64,000 bases of DNA from Palsa-513 sp036510225. Lineage in GTDB: Bacteria; Actinomycetota; Thermoleophilia; Solirubrobacterales; Solirubrobacteraceae. The DNA is taken from assembly GCA_036510225.1 (NCBI GenBank), contig DATCEH010000034.1, positions 1-64,000 of the forward strand, written 5' to 3'. Below the pieces are notes generated by a model that worked only from the letters and a program-made list of their open reading frames with translations, was not told the origin of the DNA and did not search any database. Numbering within the stretch: the first letter of the stretch is position 1; each line of letters opens with the position of its first letter. Below are positions 34,499 to 45,458 of the stretch, piece after piece. The position numbers and the translations under genes are program-made.

Positions 34499-34538
34499 CT
34501 TGACGATAGCCGGGGACGGCTTCGATCGATCCGAGCGC

Positions 34539-37145
34539 CTACTCGCTTGAGACGCCGCTGGCGGCGAGGAAGCGACGCAGGCCCTCGACGGTGTCGCCGG
34601 CGAAGACGTCGAAGAGCTTCTGGGGGACCTTCTCGTAGGCCCAGGCCCGGCCGGCGAGGCGAGTGGCGTCCGCGCACCAGCGGCGTGCTCGGCGGTCTTT
34701 CATCGCGACGTCGAGATCCTCCTGGCCTTTCGTCTCGACGATCAGGCAGCTGTCGTCGCTCAGGCGCAGGACGAAGTCCGGGTAGTAGTAGCGCAGCGCG
34801 CCGGCCTTGGAGATGTACTCGAGGGCGAAGCGGCTGTTCATCGTGAGCTTCGCCCAGGCCGTTACGTCGCCGGCGTGGTCGAGCCAGCGGGCGAACCTCG
34901 CCTCGAGCGAGCTGTCGACCGGCGTCAGGTTGAAGACCGTGTGCTCGCCGTCGACCGTCTCGCGGGACCACGGGAACGGCGGCGTCTCGGATACGCGCAG
35001 TGCACTCTCCTCGATCGTCGGCTCGCGCTCGGTGATCGACAGCGCCCGGATCGCCTGCTGAAACGCGCCGACGACGAGCGCCTGGGCGTCGTTCTCAGCG
35101 AGCCGCCGCAGGATGACCTTGTCGTCGAGCTCGACGGGCCGCTCGAACACGCGTTCCTCAAGGTAGGCGCGGACCATCGGTGCAAGCGTGGCGAAGGCGC
35201 CGGAGAGCCGGTCGACGCCGCTCTCCTTGGCGACGCTACGGGTGTAGAAGGTGATCACGCCGGAGGGATCCTCGGCGTACGGGACGACGAACTCGTACTC
35301 CTCGATGATGCCCTTATCGATCAGATGGCGGCCGCGGTACTGCACGTACTCGTTCGGCTGAATGTCCGGGATCGCCAACTGCGATCGCGGGTCGGGCACG
35401 TCCGCGGGGTGCAGCTCGCTGAGCGCGTTGCCGGAGCGCGCAAGCGCACGCGTCAGTTGGGGGATGACGATGTCGTAGCGGAGCTTCGCCGCGTCGGGGA
35501 AGATTGTCAGGGCGCCGGGGACGATTTTGTCGGCGTCCTCGCGCTCGACGATCAGGCCGCCGTCGAGCTCGGTCTTCCAGAGGTTGCGGAACGCCTCGTG
35601 TTCGATCACGACGACGCGCTCGTCGAACCCAGATCCTGGCGGGGTCATCCGCCGTAGGCCGCGGCCGAGCGCTTGCTCGGGAAGGATCCGGTTCGCGGCG
35701 CTGAGCGCGCGGAGCGTGACGATCACGCAGACGTTGCGGACGTCCCAGCCTTCGCGGAGCATGAGGACGCTGACGATGCAGCGGATCCGGCTGTCGGGCG
35801 CGTCCACGTCTCGGGCGGCGCGGCGGGCGAGGTCGAGGTCGTCCTTGGTGATCTCGCCGCTGCGGTTGGTGTGGATGACGAGCAGCTGGTCGCCAGCGAA
35901 GTCGGGGAGCTGTTGCAGGTAGTCGCCCGCTTCGTCCGCGGCGAGCGTGTTCTCGCACATCACGAACAGCACCGGCCGCTTCCCGGATGGCGAGAGGGTC
36001 TCGTTGAAGACACGCCAGCGGCCGACGGCGACGTCGAGCCATTGCCGGTTGCGCTGGAACGGCGTGTCGCCAAGCTCGACGGTCGCGCCGGAGACCTCGC
36101 CGATGACCGGAGTCTTGACGATCCCGTCCGCGACGGCCTGTGCGAGCGGGTAGTCGACGACGACGTGGCGGAACATCCCGCCGTTCTCGTACTTCGGCGT
36201 GGCGGAGTAGTCGAGCTGGGAGACGACGCCGGCCCCTCGATCACCGGACGCCCGTGCGCGAAGCTCGGCGTGGAGGCGCTCGATCGTCTCGTTCCACTTG
36301 AGCTTGTCGTCGTGGACGTGGTGCGCCTCGTCGTTGAGGACCATCACGCGCCGCTGTTCGGCGATGCGGTCGAAGAGCTGCTCGGCCGACGATGCCTCGA
36401 TGTCGCGGTTGACTCGCGGGCCGAGCATCGCCTCGACGGCGTTCGGGGCGGTCTTGCGCTTGCGGCGGGTCGAAGCCGGTTCGTAGAGCCTGTGGACGTT
36501 CGTGAGGTACAGGACGCCGCGACTTGTTACGGGCGCCGGATCGTCCTGGAGCAGCACGGCGAGGTCGAAGTCGTGCATCCACTCCGAGGGGATCAGGGGG
36601 TCATGGCGGAACGTCTTCGCGTCGCCGAAGTCGGCCTTCAGGCGTTCGTAGACGATCAGGTTCGGCGCGATCACGAGGAACGACGTCGTCATCGGCGAGT
36701 CGGGCTCGTAGAGCGCGTGGAAGTACGACCAGACCACGCAGAGACTCATCGCCATCGTCTTCCCGGAGCCGGTCGCCATCTTCATCGCCAAGCGCTGGCG
36801 TTTCGGCTCGCCGGGCTGGATCGTCATCCCGTGCTCGGCGTACTCGAGCAGATCCTTCAGGCCGCGAACCGCCTCGATCTCGGTCAGGTAGATGAACGTC
36901 TCGACGGCCTCGCGCTGGCAGAAGTAAAAGCGGAAGGGACCACCGTCGCCGGTGCGGTGCTCATCAGCGAACCAGAAGCCGAGCAGCCGCCGCGATGTGG
37001 CCGAGGCGCCCGGGTAGCCCTGGGCGCGCCACGCGTCTACGTGCGCCCGCACGCCGTTGACCGCGTACGTGCCCTCGCTCGGCTTGCGGCGGACGGGCAC
37101 GGCGTAAGGGTCCCCCGGCAGGGTCGTGGCCCCTTCGGTGCTCAC
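34539..37145 (-). CDS. type III restriction enzyme, Res (helicase-nuclease) subunit
   Basis: An 868-residue ATP-dependent restriction subunit. Walker A is MATGSGKT (residues 123-130), the helicase motif II is LNDEAHH, and VSVLMLREGWDVRNV and PEQALGRGLRRM are C-terminal helicase motifs. The nuclease domain near the C-terminus shows YYYPDFVLRL and CLIVETKGQ, a PD...ExK site. It acts with the Mod subunit to cut DNA after translocation between unmodified sites. GTG 37145 overlaps the Mod stop by 4 bases; a longer upstream frame was rejected because it lies inside mod. It appears intact. Confidence 0.93.
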   Translation of the reverse strand: MSTEGATTLPGDPYAVPVRRKPSEGTYAVNGVRAHVDAWRAQGYPGASATSRRLLGFWFADEHRTGDGGPFRFYFCQREAVETFIYLTEIEAVRGLKDLLEYAEHGMTIQPGEPKRQRLAMKMATGSGKTMAMSLCVVWSYFHALYEPDSPMTTSFLVIAPNLIVYERLKADFGDAKTFRHDPLIPSEWMHDFDLAVLLQDDPAPVTSRGVLYLTNVHRLYEPASTRRKRKTAPNAVEAMLGPRVNRDIEASSAEQLFDRIAEQRRVMVLNDEAHHVHDDKLKWNETIERLHAELRARASGDRGAGVVSQLDYSATPKYENGGMFRHVVVDYPLAQAVADGIVKTPVIGEVSGATVELGDTPFQRNRQWLDVAVGRWRVFNETLSPSGKRPVLFVMCENTLAADEAGDYLQQLPDFAGDQLLVIHTNRSGEITKDDLDLARRAARDVDAPDSRIRCIVSVLMLREGWDVRNVCVIVTLRALSAANRILPEQALGRGLRRMTPPGSGFDERVVVIEHEAFRNLWKTELDGGLIVEREDADKIVPGALTIFPDAAKLRYDIVIPQLTRALARSGNALSELHPADVPDPRSQLAIPDIQPNEYVQYRGRHLIDKGIIEEYEFVVPYAEDPSGVITFYTRSVAKESGVDRLSGAFATLAPMVRAYLEERVFERPVELDDKVILRRLAENDAQALVVGAFQQAIRALSITEREPTIEESALRVSETPPFPWSRETVDGEHTVFNLTPVDSSLEARFARWLDHAGDVTAWAKLTMNSRFALEYISKAGALRYYYPDFVLRLSDDSCLIVETKGQEDLDVAMKDRRARRWCADATRLAGRAWAYEKVPQKLFDVFAGDTVEGLRRFLAASGVSSE

Positions 37146-39025
37146 TTGATGCGAACCTCGGCGAGCTTGGTCGTGTCGTTGCCGAAGATGTCGATGATCT
37201 TGACGACGATCGCGTAGCGGCCTGCGGCGGGGTACTCGTGCCAATCGCTCTGCGTCGCGAGCGCTGGCTCGTCGCGGGTGCGGTAGGCCTGCCACTGGTT
37301 GTGGAAGACCTCGTCGCTGAAATCGAAGTCGACCGACCAGTAGTCGATGAGATCCGCCCACGACTTGATGCTCTCGCGCACTTTTGGCGGGATCAGCTCC
37401 TCGCTACGGATCACGAAATCCTTGAGGACAACTGCCGCCTCGTGGCCCTGGCGGCGGACGTCGAGGTCGACGTGGGCGAGCTCGAAGAAGCGGACGACGC
37501 CGGCCTCGTTCACCTGGCGTTCCATGACCTCGCGGGGGATCTGGCGGGGCGCGAGGTCGAGCCCCCGTCGGCGGGCCCGCTCGGTGATCGTGTCGTGGAG
37601 CCCCATTTCCCATTCCCAGCCGAGGAGGTCGCACGCCTCGATGCCGTTGTCGGCCATCTCGTCCATGACGTCCTCGGCCTCGTCGATGGTCACGGGAGCG
37701 TCTGTCGCGCCAATGTGCACCATCCGGGCGCCTCGTCGGCCGTGGAGATGCGTGAAGCCCTCGACCGGCTCGGCGCGGTAGAAAGACAGGATCGTGTCGA
37801 GGTAAGCGCTTAGCCCCCCGTTCCCGCTGGTTCGTTGCCACTGCTGACGCTCGTAGGCACCAAGGTTCTTAATCTCGAACGCACGGCAGTCGGGAATGTT
37901 CAGAAGTCGCTTCCGCGTCGTGTGAATCGCAAAACGACCCAGATCGCAAGCAACCCACCGGCGTCCGAGGCGCTCGGCGGCCACAAGCGTTGTGCCTGAC
38001 CCACAAAAGAAGTCGGCGACTATGTCGCCAGGGTTACTAGAGAGCTCCACAACACGTTCCAGCAAGCCCTCGGGCTTCTGCGTCGGATAGCGCGTATCCT
38101 CAGTGGACCACGAATCAATGAACTTGACGTCCGTCCAGAGAGAACTCAACGGCACGCCCGGCATCTCATCCTGGTATTGCTTGTAACGGGGCATGCCGTT
38201 CTTAGTGTAAAACAGCCTGCCTGCGTCGTGGAGTCGTTGCATCTCGTGTTCCGTGTAACGCCAAGCGCGGCGCACCCCGTTCCATACGTACACTGGTCCG
38301 CGACCTCCCGGTGCGGTAGTCGAGCGGGAGAGCCACTTGCGGCCGTCGGGATCGGAGTACCGGTAATAATTCTTGATGTACTCATCCGAGTATGGAGCAT
38401 ATTTCGGGTTCCATGTGTAGCTGTCGCTCTTGCTGTAAAAAAATATGGTGTCGTGAATGGCGCCCAACGTCGATGCATCGCTGTGACCGTGACGTCTCTT
38501 AAAGACGATCTCGGACCTGAGGCGATCAGCACCAAAGATTTCATCTAGCAGCAGTCGCAAATATGCGTTGACCCCCGAGTCGCAATGCACGTACAAACTC
38601 CCGGTGTCGGCGAGCAGCTCATGAATCAGGATCAGCCGCTCGTAGATCATCGACAGATACGACGAATATCCCGCCCCCCAGGTATCCCTGTACGCATGCT
38701 CCTCGAGGACCGACGCCTGCTTCACCAGCGTTGCGTCCCCCATTGTTACTCTCATCGAGAAGTCATCGCCCGTGGCAAACGGGGGGTCGATGTAGATGAG
38801 GTCGATCCGCCCCGCATATTCCTTGAGCAGACTGCTCATGACGAGCTTGTTGTCGCCCCAGATCAGTTCGTTGAGCTGGGAGCGACTCGGGGTCGCCCTG
38901 AGCAACGAGCCAGAATCGCGCTCGCGAGTCGCGCGCGACTCGTTGATCGTCTCGACCGTCTGAAACGGCAGGGACAAGCGCTCAACCTGCTCCGGCTTGC
39001 CGTCCCACTCCAAGCGAACTGCCAA
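37142..39025 (-). CDS. type III DNA methyltransferase, Mod subunit
   Basis: A 627-residue beta-class N6-adenine or N4-cytosine methyltransferase: motif IV DPPF at residues 80-83 (LIYIDPPFATGDDF) comes before motif I DFFCGSGTTLVAAE (around residue 355), the beta order. The central target-recognition region (about 38140-38560) has clearly lower GC than its flanks, as expected for an exchangeable specificity segment. A TTG start at 39025 (MAVRLEWDGKPEQVERLSL) has GAGGGGAAG upstream. The stop overlaps the Res start by 4 bases. Together they form a complete type III system. Confidence 0.93.
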   Translation of the reverse strand: MAVRLEWDGKPEQVERLSLPFQTVETINESRATRERDSGSLLRATPSRSQLNELIWGDNKLVMSSLLKEYAGRIDLIYIDPPFATGDDFSMRVTMGDATLVKQASVLEEHAYRDTWGAGYSSYLSMIYERLILIHELLADTGSLYVHCDSGVNAYLRLLLDEIFGADRLRSEIVFKRRHGHSDASTLGAIHDTIFFYSKSDSYTWNPKYAPYSDEYIKNYYRYSDPDGRKWLSRSTTAPGGRGPVYVWNGVRRAWRYTEHEMQRLHDAGRLFYTKNGMPRYKQYQDEMPGVPLSSLWTDVKFIDSWSTEDTRYPTQKPEGLLERVVELSSNPGDIVADFFCGSGTTLVAAERLGRRWVACDLGRFAIHTTRKRLLNIPDCRAFEIKNLGAYERQQWQRTSGNGGLSAYLDTILSFYRAEPVEGFTHLHGRRGARMVHIGATDAPVTIDEAEDVMDEMADNGIEACDLLGWEWEMGLHDTITERARRRGLDLAPRQIPREVMERQVNEAGVVRFFELAHVDLDVRRQGHEAAVVLKDFVIRSEELIPPKVRESIKSWADLIDYWSVDFDFSDEVFHNQWQAYRTRDEPALATQSDWHEYPAAGRYAIVVKIIDIFGNDTTKLAEVRIK

Positions 39026-39203
39026 AACCTCTTCCCCTCGATCGAGCTCTTCGGTCGCGACGGAGGGAGGCTAACGCCGGGATCGGCGACGGGCGGCGAG
39101 CCGGCGCTGAGGGACGGGTCAGCCGCACTCGGTCAGGCCGGTCGTAGCGAGTCGACGGCGGCTGCGCGCCTCGATTCCTCGGAGCGTAGGTTGAGTCGGC
39201 GGT

Positions 39204-39215
39204 TATCGTGGCATG
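39204..39215 (+). promoter_or_regulatory. putative leaderless promoter (-10 TATCGT)
   Basis: TATCGT at 39204-39209 is six bases before ATG 39216 and three before ATG 39213, which favours 39216 as the start of the following gene. Confidence 0.5.
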
Positions 39216-40840
39216 ATGAGGCCCGTTGCCGTCGCGCCAGGCGAGGCGCCACTCGTTGAGTGGGTCTCGCCGGCGTTGACCATCAAGCGCGGGCGCGACC
39301 CGCTCGGGCTCCAGACGATCACTCTGGACCGCGTCATGCCGGCGCTCCTGCCCGGAGTCTTGGCGCTCAGCGAGCGTGCCCGCTACCTGGCGATCTGTCC
39401 CTTTCTGCTGTCGGAGTACCAACGGCGTCGGTTGGCGGCAGACAACGCCTCGCTCGGCGAGTTCATCCGCCTACGTGAGTACGAGCTTTGCTTGGCGATG
39501 CAGCTGTGTTCGCGGCGCGGCGCGGCACGGGCGATCGGCAGCGACCGCGCCCGCCCGGACGCGCGTGCCGAGCCCGACGAGTTCCGGCGCCGATTTTCGG
39601 TCGAGAGCTCGATGGGCGGATACGGGCTCTACTACCGCTCACCACTCGTCGAGCTCGATGTCGTCATCCCCGCAGGCGCTGCGCTGGGAGAGAGGGCGAC
39701 ACGCATCGACGTGCTGGATCCGGACTCTGATCACGCGCATGCGCTGGCCGAGGCTTTTCGGGAGGCGATCGCCGAAACGACGTATGCCAAACACTTCATG
39801 CACGGCGTCGACCCCATTCCGATCAGCGTCATCCGGGAGCTCGCCGAGTGCGCCTGTCTGTGCCGCCTCGATCAGCGACCGGCCGAGCAGCGGGCGATCC
39901 GCGAGGCGTATTTCGACGGGGGCGCGAGGAACGCGTCGAGCCGGTTGAGCAGCGCCGGCGAGCGTTCGCCCTGTTCCTTGATCAGCTCGATCATCACCCC
40001 AACCTCGCCTGGTCCGACAGCGACTTTCCGCCGCGGCACGATCGATGTGTTTCATCAAGAGCCGAAGGAGCCTGGTCCGAGCTCGGATGCCTATGCGTCT
40101 TGGGGCGCGCTTGCTATGAAGGAATGCGTCCAGGACGCGATCTGCTCACTCGCTGTGGACCGAGTTCTGCCGCCGCGGCCTGGGGACGTCCAATAGCACG
40201 ACGGGATGACCCGCAGCGAGCTGCGCGAGTACATCACCGGCGGTTTGGTCGGCGCGGGCACCTTCCAACTTGGGGAGAGCACTGTGGCTTGGCGCCCGGG
40301 CCAGGGGCTGAGCGAGTTCCGCGCGGCCGTGCTCGCCGCGGGCGCGAACCTGCACTGGGAGGACATCCGTACCTGGACCGAGGAGCAGAACTCGGCGATG
40401 TCCAGGTTAGCGGCGCTGCTGTGGTTCGAGGCGCACACCCCGCAGCCAGGCAGCACGCTCGGCCCGTGGGAGTGGGTCCCGCTTCAGGACTCTGGTCGCC
40501 AATCGGGACTCCTGCGCACGATCATGGCGGTTCGCGGCGAGCTGGCGACCGGACCGACGCTCGGCGACGCCTTGGGGTGGGCGCTGAAGACGTTCTTCCT
40601 CGGCCCGCACGAAGTGATCGCTTACTCCAAGCTCCCCGAATCGACATTCCGTTTCTGCTGGGAGGAAGGGCGGCTGCGCTTCTACCCCGCTGGCCATGAC
40701 CGCTTCAGCCGTCGGGTGCGCGGCGCAACGCTCTCTCCTCGCTCAGTGAGGACATTGGGTTTTGGGGACGCGTCGGCGACGATGCGACGCCGCGACTGAC
40801 CGTCGACGGTCAGTCGTTCGTCGCAAGAGTCTTTGGATGA
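39216..40840 (+). pseudogene. first gene of a two-gene cassette, broken
   Basis: An unassigned protein of about 540 residues if repaired. It begins with KRGRDPLGLQTITLDRVMPA and LPGVLALSERARYLAICPFL. Between about 39930 and 40030 the translation is in the wrong frame; frame +2 gives the protein-like FALFLDQLDHHPNLAWSDSD, after which the first frame resumes. TAG at 40194-40196 interrupts it in phase before MTRSELREYITGGLVGAG. A further shift near 40700 is needed to reach the end LTVDGQSFVARVFG and the stop at 40840, which overlaps the next gene's ATG. At least three frame changes and one stop make it non-functional as read. Confidence 0.7.
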
Positions 40841-43415
40841 AGGTCGCCGAGTTCCGCCCGGGCACCCGCGCCTTCTGGGGCACGACCTACCCCTGGATCT
40901 AACGCTCTTCGACCAGTACCTGCTGCGGCAGCTCGGCGGCCCACCGTTGAACGCCGTCGTTCTTGCCGATCACTGGAAGCTCAGCCAGCTGTGGGACCGT
41001 CTGGAACCCGACCAGCACTAGCTTGCCCGTCAGGCCAACCGCGTCTACCTGCTGCGCGGCGTGAAGCTGCCGGGCGGCGGCGCCTTTCACCCCAAGACTT
41101 TCCTTTCCGCACGCCGGGACGAGGCTACGCTCTTGATTGGCTCGGGTAACCTCACGCGCAGCGACTTGGACGCCGGCCGGGAGGTCTTCGCCGCCTTCAG
41201 CACGAGCACCGAGGAGTGCCTCGCGACGCTGCGGGCTTGGGGGCGCTGGATCGGCCGACTGGTCGCCGGCGCCGACGACCCCCACCTGACGCGACGTTTT
41301 GCGGCGCTGCGCGAGCAGTGCCCGTGGATCACCGGACCCGCTGGGCCTTCGCCGTTCGCCGTGAAGGACGAGCACCCTCTTCTGACGCAGTTCGTGGAGC
41401 GGCTGCCGGGCTCCGTTGACGAGCTGCACGTCAGCGCGCCGTACTACGACCGCGACGCTCTCGCCCTCGCCGAGGCGCTTAGGCGCACGCGACCTCGGCG
41501 CCTGCACATCTACTTCGGACTGGGACTAGCGTCGACGGCCGGTCGCTGACGGGAGTACTCGGCGCCGCCGACTGCGATGTCCATCTGCATCGCTTCGAGC
41601 CTCCGACGTTCGTGCACGCCAAGCTCATCGGCGCCGTCTGCGGCGACCAGGGTTTGCTGCTGTGCGGCTCACCGAATCTCTCGCGCGCTGCGCTCATGCT
41701 CACCCGTGTCGGCACGGCTCGCGGCAACTGCGAGATCGCGCTGATCCGCCGGGGTAGCGCCGAGCAAGTTCGCGACCCGTTCCTCAACTCGGGAATGGAG
41801 CTGATCGACATCTCAGCCGCGCAGCTGAACGACCTCAAGTTCGAGTCCGACGACCCCGCCGAAGGTCGTCCCGCCGTGGTACTGCGCAGGGCCACGTGGC
41901 GAAAGGACGGGCGGATCGCGATCACAGCCCAGCCGGAGCCGCATGCCGGCCAGAAGCTGGCCCGGGCGCACGGGGCGACACCACTGAACGGACCGGTCAC
42001 GGGCGAGGCGCTCGCCGACCTCGACGAACTGCCGCTGCTGGTTTGGCTGGTGGACGGCGACGGCGAGATGGTCTCCAACGCCGTGGCTATTGACGAGCCC
42101 AACCAATTGGAGCGCAGCCTGGCGAGCCGCCACCCATCGCGCGATCGTCCCAGCGAGCTGCAAGAGCACGACGCCGCTACGCCGCTGGGGCGGCTGATGG
42201 GCTGGTTGCACCAGCAATGCATCTTCGACATCGACGACACGTCCGCCGCGCGCGCAGGGCGCCCAAGACGAGGCGCCCGAAGAGGACAACACCGACTTCT
42301 GGGACCGCCTGATGTCCGAGGAGCTCAACTACGACCCGCGGACCCAGAACTACCGGCGTATAGGCCCGACGGTTATGCCCATCGGCCACGACCTCTTCCG
42401 AGAGCTGGAAATCATGCTCGCAAAGGCCCCGCTGGAGCACCCGATCCTCAAGCTCATCGCCGGCGCACCGATCGGCGAGCAGGCGCCCGACGGGGCCAGC
42501 GAGCACAGCGGCATCTCATGGTCTCTGGATGGCACGCCAGCGTGTCCGCGTGACCAACGTGTGAGCCGTTGGTGCCGCGCCGTCAGCGACCCGCGCCACG
42601 CCTTGCTACGCCCCGACGCGCCGGCCGCCAACTACCAGGCGCTCGTCAGCGTCCTGGTCACCGCCTGGGCCGAACACGCCCTCGACGAGGACCGCCTTAT
42701 CCGGCTGGCCGGCGAGCTGTTCGCCTCCTTCCTCGGCGACGGCAAGTCCCCCGGTTTCCTTGGACGCGCCGACGACCAGCTCCGGGCGACCGTTCTGCAA
42801 CAGCTCGACGACGCCGTCCGCGAATGGGCCGCGGCGCTGATCTACCTCGCGCTGCGCCCGCACACGCCCTGGGCGGAGATCGTCTACGACTGGCAGCCCT
42901 ACCTGCGGCGTGGCCTGATCGACTCCGACGTGATGGTTGTGGGCGAGCGGACCGTCGAGCTCCTCGACCGCGTCCTCAACGAGGAGCACGAGCAGCGCAA
43001 GATCGAGGACGTGCTGCTTGCTCGCGTCGAGTACCTCGACGAGGAGAAGTGGTGTGAGGGCCTCGCGAAGGCGCTCGGCCTGCGTCGCGTCGCGCTTCGC
43101 AACGTCGACAACGCGTCCGTGCCGGTCCGGATTCATATCGACGGTGTCGATGAGCCGCTCACAGACCCGCGCGTGATCGAGGCTGCGGTCAACGCGATGC
43201 GCTTTCGCAAGCTCCATGAAATCGGCATAGAAGCCGGCGACTGCGTAGCTGCTCTGCGGCCCGGGCATCCGGCGGTCGCCCGCATCGGCGGCGTCAACGG
43301 TGGTAGGACCATGAAGTCGACCGTGATCATCACCAGCGACCGGCTGGCCGCGATCGAACGCCAAGGAGGCGCGCTCAGCAAACTTTTGGGATTGCCGTCG
43401 CTGGCCGCTGCTTGA
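40837..43415 (+). pseudogene. phospholipase-D-like protein gene, broken
   Basis: Repaired, it would be about 855 residues. The two HKD-like halves are visible: HPKTFLSARRDEATLLIGSG with NLT (about 41090), and HAKLIGAVCGDQGLLLCGSP with NLS (about 41610). A frameshift lies near 40885, TAG at 41019-41021 is in phase, and shifts lie near 41520 and 42250. The last part (42312-43415) is open: VREWAAALIYLALRPHTPWA, VMVVGERTVELLDRVLNEEH. PLD-family domains occur in nucleases such as BfiI and in defence proteins. The start overlaps the previous stop (ATGA), so the two genes form a cassette. Confidence 0.72.
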
Positions 43416-43428
43416 GCCTCACAACGCT

Positions 43429-43460
43429 GGGGCGGCGCAGCTCCAGGGCTGCGCCGCCCC
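43429..43460. terminator. strong stem-loop, probable bidirectional terminator
   Basis: A 13-base perfect stem, GGGGCGGCGCAGC (43429-43441) and GCTGCGCCGCCCC (43448-43460), with loop TCCAGG. It lies between the end of the PLD-like gene and the end of the convergent minus gene. No T-tract, as usual in GC-rich actinobacteria. Confidence 0.75.
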
Positions 43461-43471
43461 GACGGGATTCG

Positions 43472-44125
43472 CTATAGCCAGGGCACGATCGGCCTCGGCG
43501 GCGGTGAGAGTCGTTGTCGCGCGGTTTCCTCAGCCGCGAGCGAGTAGATGACCGCGACAGGGCTCTCCGTGCGACGCAGACAGGCGCTGCGGTGGCGGCC
43601 GTCGACGTACGCGGTTTCGGGGGACGTGTCGCCGATCGTGATCGGCTCACTGAACAGCCGCAACGCCCACAGGAGCGACCGCTCATCGAGCTGGTCGTGT
43701 AGGCGGGCGTCGACCGCGGCAGCGTCTCGCGGGTCGACGCCCGCACCGAGGGTCGTCGCGGCGGCGCTGCCGATCGTCGGCCAGTCAGCGCTGAGCATCT
43801 CGGGGTCGAGCTCGATCTCGATGAGAGGTAGCGTGGCGGGGTCGCAACAGACGTACCCAGCTCGCGTAATCGCCTCCTCGTGGGCGGTCTGTGCCTTGCC
43901 GTACCCGGCGACATCGGTAAGAAAGAGGTCCAGCTCGCGAGGACCGACCGTTGCCACGCCAGCGAGCGCCCTGCGCGCTTCAACGAGGTTGCGGCGACTC
44001 GGGAGATGCGCGAGCACCGCTCGCACGCAGTCGTGAGCGACTCCGGTTGCCAGCAGCTCGACTCGTCCGTCGTGGTCGCGACCGCGATTACCTCGCCCGA
44101 GCCGACGACGATCGAGATTCGACAC
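43472..44125 (-). pseudogene. protein with ParB/DGxHR-like motif, possibly frameshifted
   Basis: As read, 217 residues from a GTG at 44125. The body is protein-like (ELDLFLTDVAGYGKAQTAHE, ATLPLIEIELDPEMLSADWP) and contains ETAYVDGRHRSACLRR, similar to the DGxHR segment of ParB/DndB-type proteins. The N-terminal ~22 residues are very Arg/Gly-rich, whereas another frame reads RISIVVGSGEVIAVATTTDE over the same DNA and would join near 44060. A single frameshift close to the start is therefore likely, with the true start upstream near 44169. The function is unknown. It is convergent with the PLD-like gene. Confidence 0.5.
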
Positions 44126-44330
44126 GATGACGGGTTGCCCGGCTGAGCGAGTCGGATTGGCGCGAGCACCGCCGCGCTGGCACCTCAGCCTTGTAGTCCT
44201 CCTCGCTGGCCCACGTCTCCCGAGTTGTCGCCGTCACGCCCACTCATGATCTCGGTCGTGCCGGACATTTCCGTGTCCTCGCCTTTGGCGCTGACTCGCC
44301 GAAGCCAGATGGTTTCGCCCGCGCGTCAGT

Positions 44331-44531
44331 TCAATAACGCCAGCTGATCCCGATCATCGGCGACGGCGGCTCGTTCCCATTCCGCTGTCGCCATTCGTCT
44401 TTGAGGATCGCGACGGCGTGCTGCTCGTCGCGCGCCTCAACCCCGGTCAGGTCGAGCCGTCGGGGCTCCCGTGCTCCTGCGATCGACGGCTCGTGCCGTC
44501 CCTCGGACATCCCAATGTCAAAACGTCCCAT
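44331..44531 (-). CDS. small hypothetical protein
   Basis: A 66-residue frame (MGRFDIGMSEGRHEPSIAGA, DEQHAVAILKDEWRQRNGNE). It is hydrophilic with no motif. Codon third positions are mostly G/C and the composition looks protein-like, but there is no supporting neighbour. GGAGGAGCAAGCTG lies just upstream of the ATG and is a good ribosome site. Confidence 0.45.
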   Translation of the reverse strand: MGRFDIGMSEGRHEPSIAGAREPRRLDLTGVEARDEQHAVAILKDEWRQRNGNEPPSPMIGISWRY

Positions 44532-45367
44532 CAGCTTGCTCCTCCGTTGACGTAGCGGTTAAGGCAGAGTGCCTTCCGCTTGTAATCTACGACGACGATC
44601 GATCGGAGCGGCGACGTTCTTGGATCTCGGCGAGTTAGGCGAAGCTCTCGTAGCCCGGCTCTGCCGCAAGTCCGGGCAATGGCTCGTGAAGGCCGGCCGA
44701 AAAGTTGACCAGCTCGAGCCAGTCCGTGAGGTCGCGGGCCCGCTGGCGAGGTTCTCAAGACCATGCGCCACGGCACGGCGGGCTGGTGCAGGTAGAGCTT
44801 GGGCAGCGCCCAGGAGGCTGGTTGCGTCACGAACCTCGTCGTCACAGCGGCGCAGCTGGCTGATCGGTACGCCGTCGCGCTCGAGCTGGCTGCGTGTCTG
44901 CACTGCGGCTTTGCGCCCGGCTGGCGTGGCGTGGGGCGAGGTCCTCGTTAAATACGCCTGGTCGAGCGGACGCCGCCTCCGAGTGGACGCCCGCCGAGCC
45001 GCGGGCATGCTCGCGAGCCTTCGCCGTCGGGGGCCGGCATGTTAGACGCGTCGTCGGCGAGGAACGTCTCCCGTTCGGGGTCGGTGCGCTGGCGAACGCC
45101 GGCACGCCCGCGGATCGCAAGGCTCTGCTAGGAATTCCCGACGACCGGTCCAACGTCATCGGAGTCGCCGTCGCCATCCAATCCGAGTAGCCGGCGCCGG
45201 GCCATCGCGACCCTCGGTGGGAGCTGCATGGCCGGCCGTGGAGCCGACGCGGGTGAGCAAGGGCAGGCCGGCGGCGACGCGACGGTGGCCGGGATCGCGT
45301 CGTTCGTGCGTCACAGGCGCGTCGCCCTCCCACACCACGATCCCCCGAGTTTGTTGGGCTTGGGGGT

Positions 45368-45458
45368 CCTTTCGTTTCTTCTCGCGGCAGGCGGCTCGGT
45401 TTCTGACCACCCCCTCACAACGTCGAGATGGGGTGGTCAGGAACACAGAAACGAAAGG
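45368..45458. repeat. nested inverted repeats
   Basis: Outer arms CCTTTCGTTTCT (45368-45379) and AGAAACGAAAGG (45447-45458) are perfect 12-base complements. Inside them GACCACCCC (45405-45413) and GGGGTGGTC (45430-45438) form a perfect 9-base stem. The whole 91-base unit could fold as a two-step cruciform or RNA hairpin. Confidence 0.8.

Noticed and set aside
44545..44620. tRNA-like sequence (GTAGCGGTTAAGGCAGAGTG with CTTCCGCTTGTAATC)
   Set aside because: The D-arm looks real, but the anticodon stem does not pair, no T-arm consensus follows and no acceptor stem matches. At most it is a degraded tRNA.
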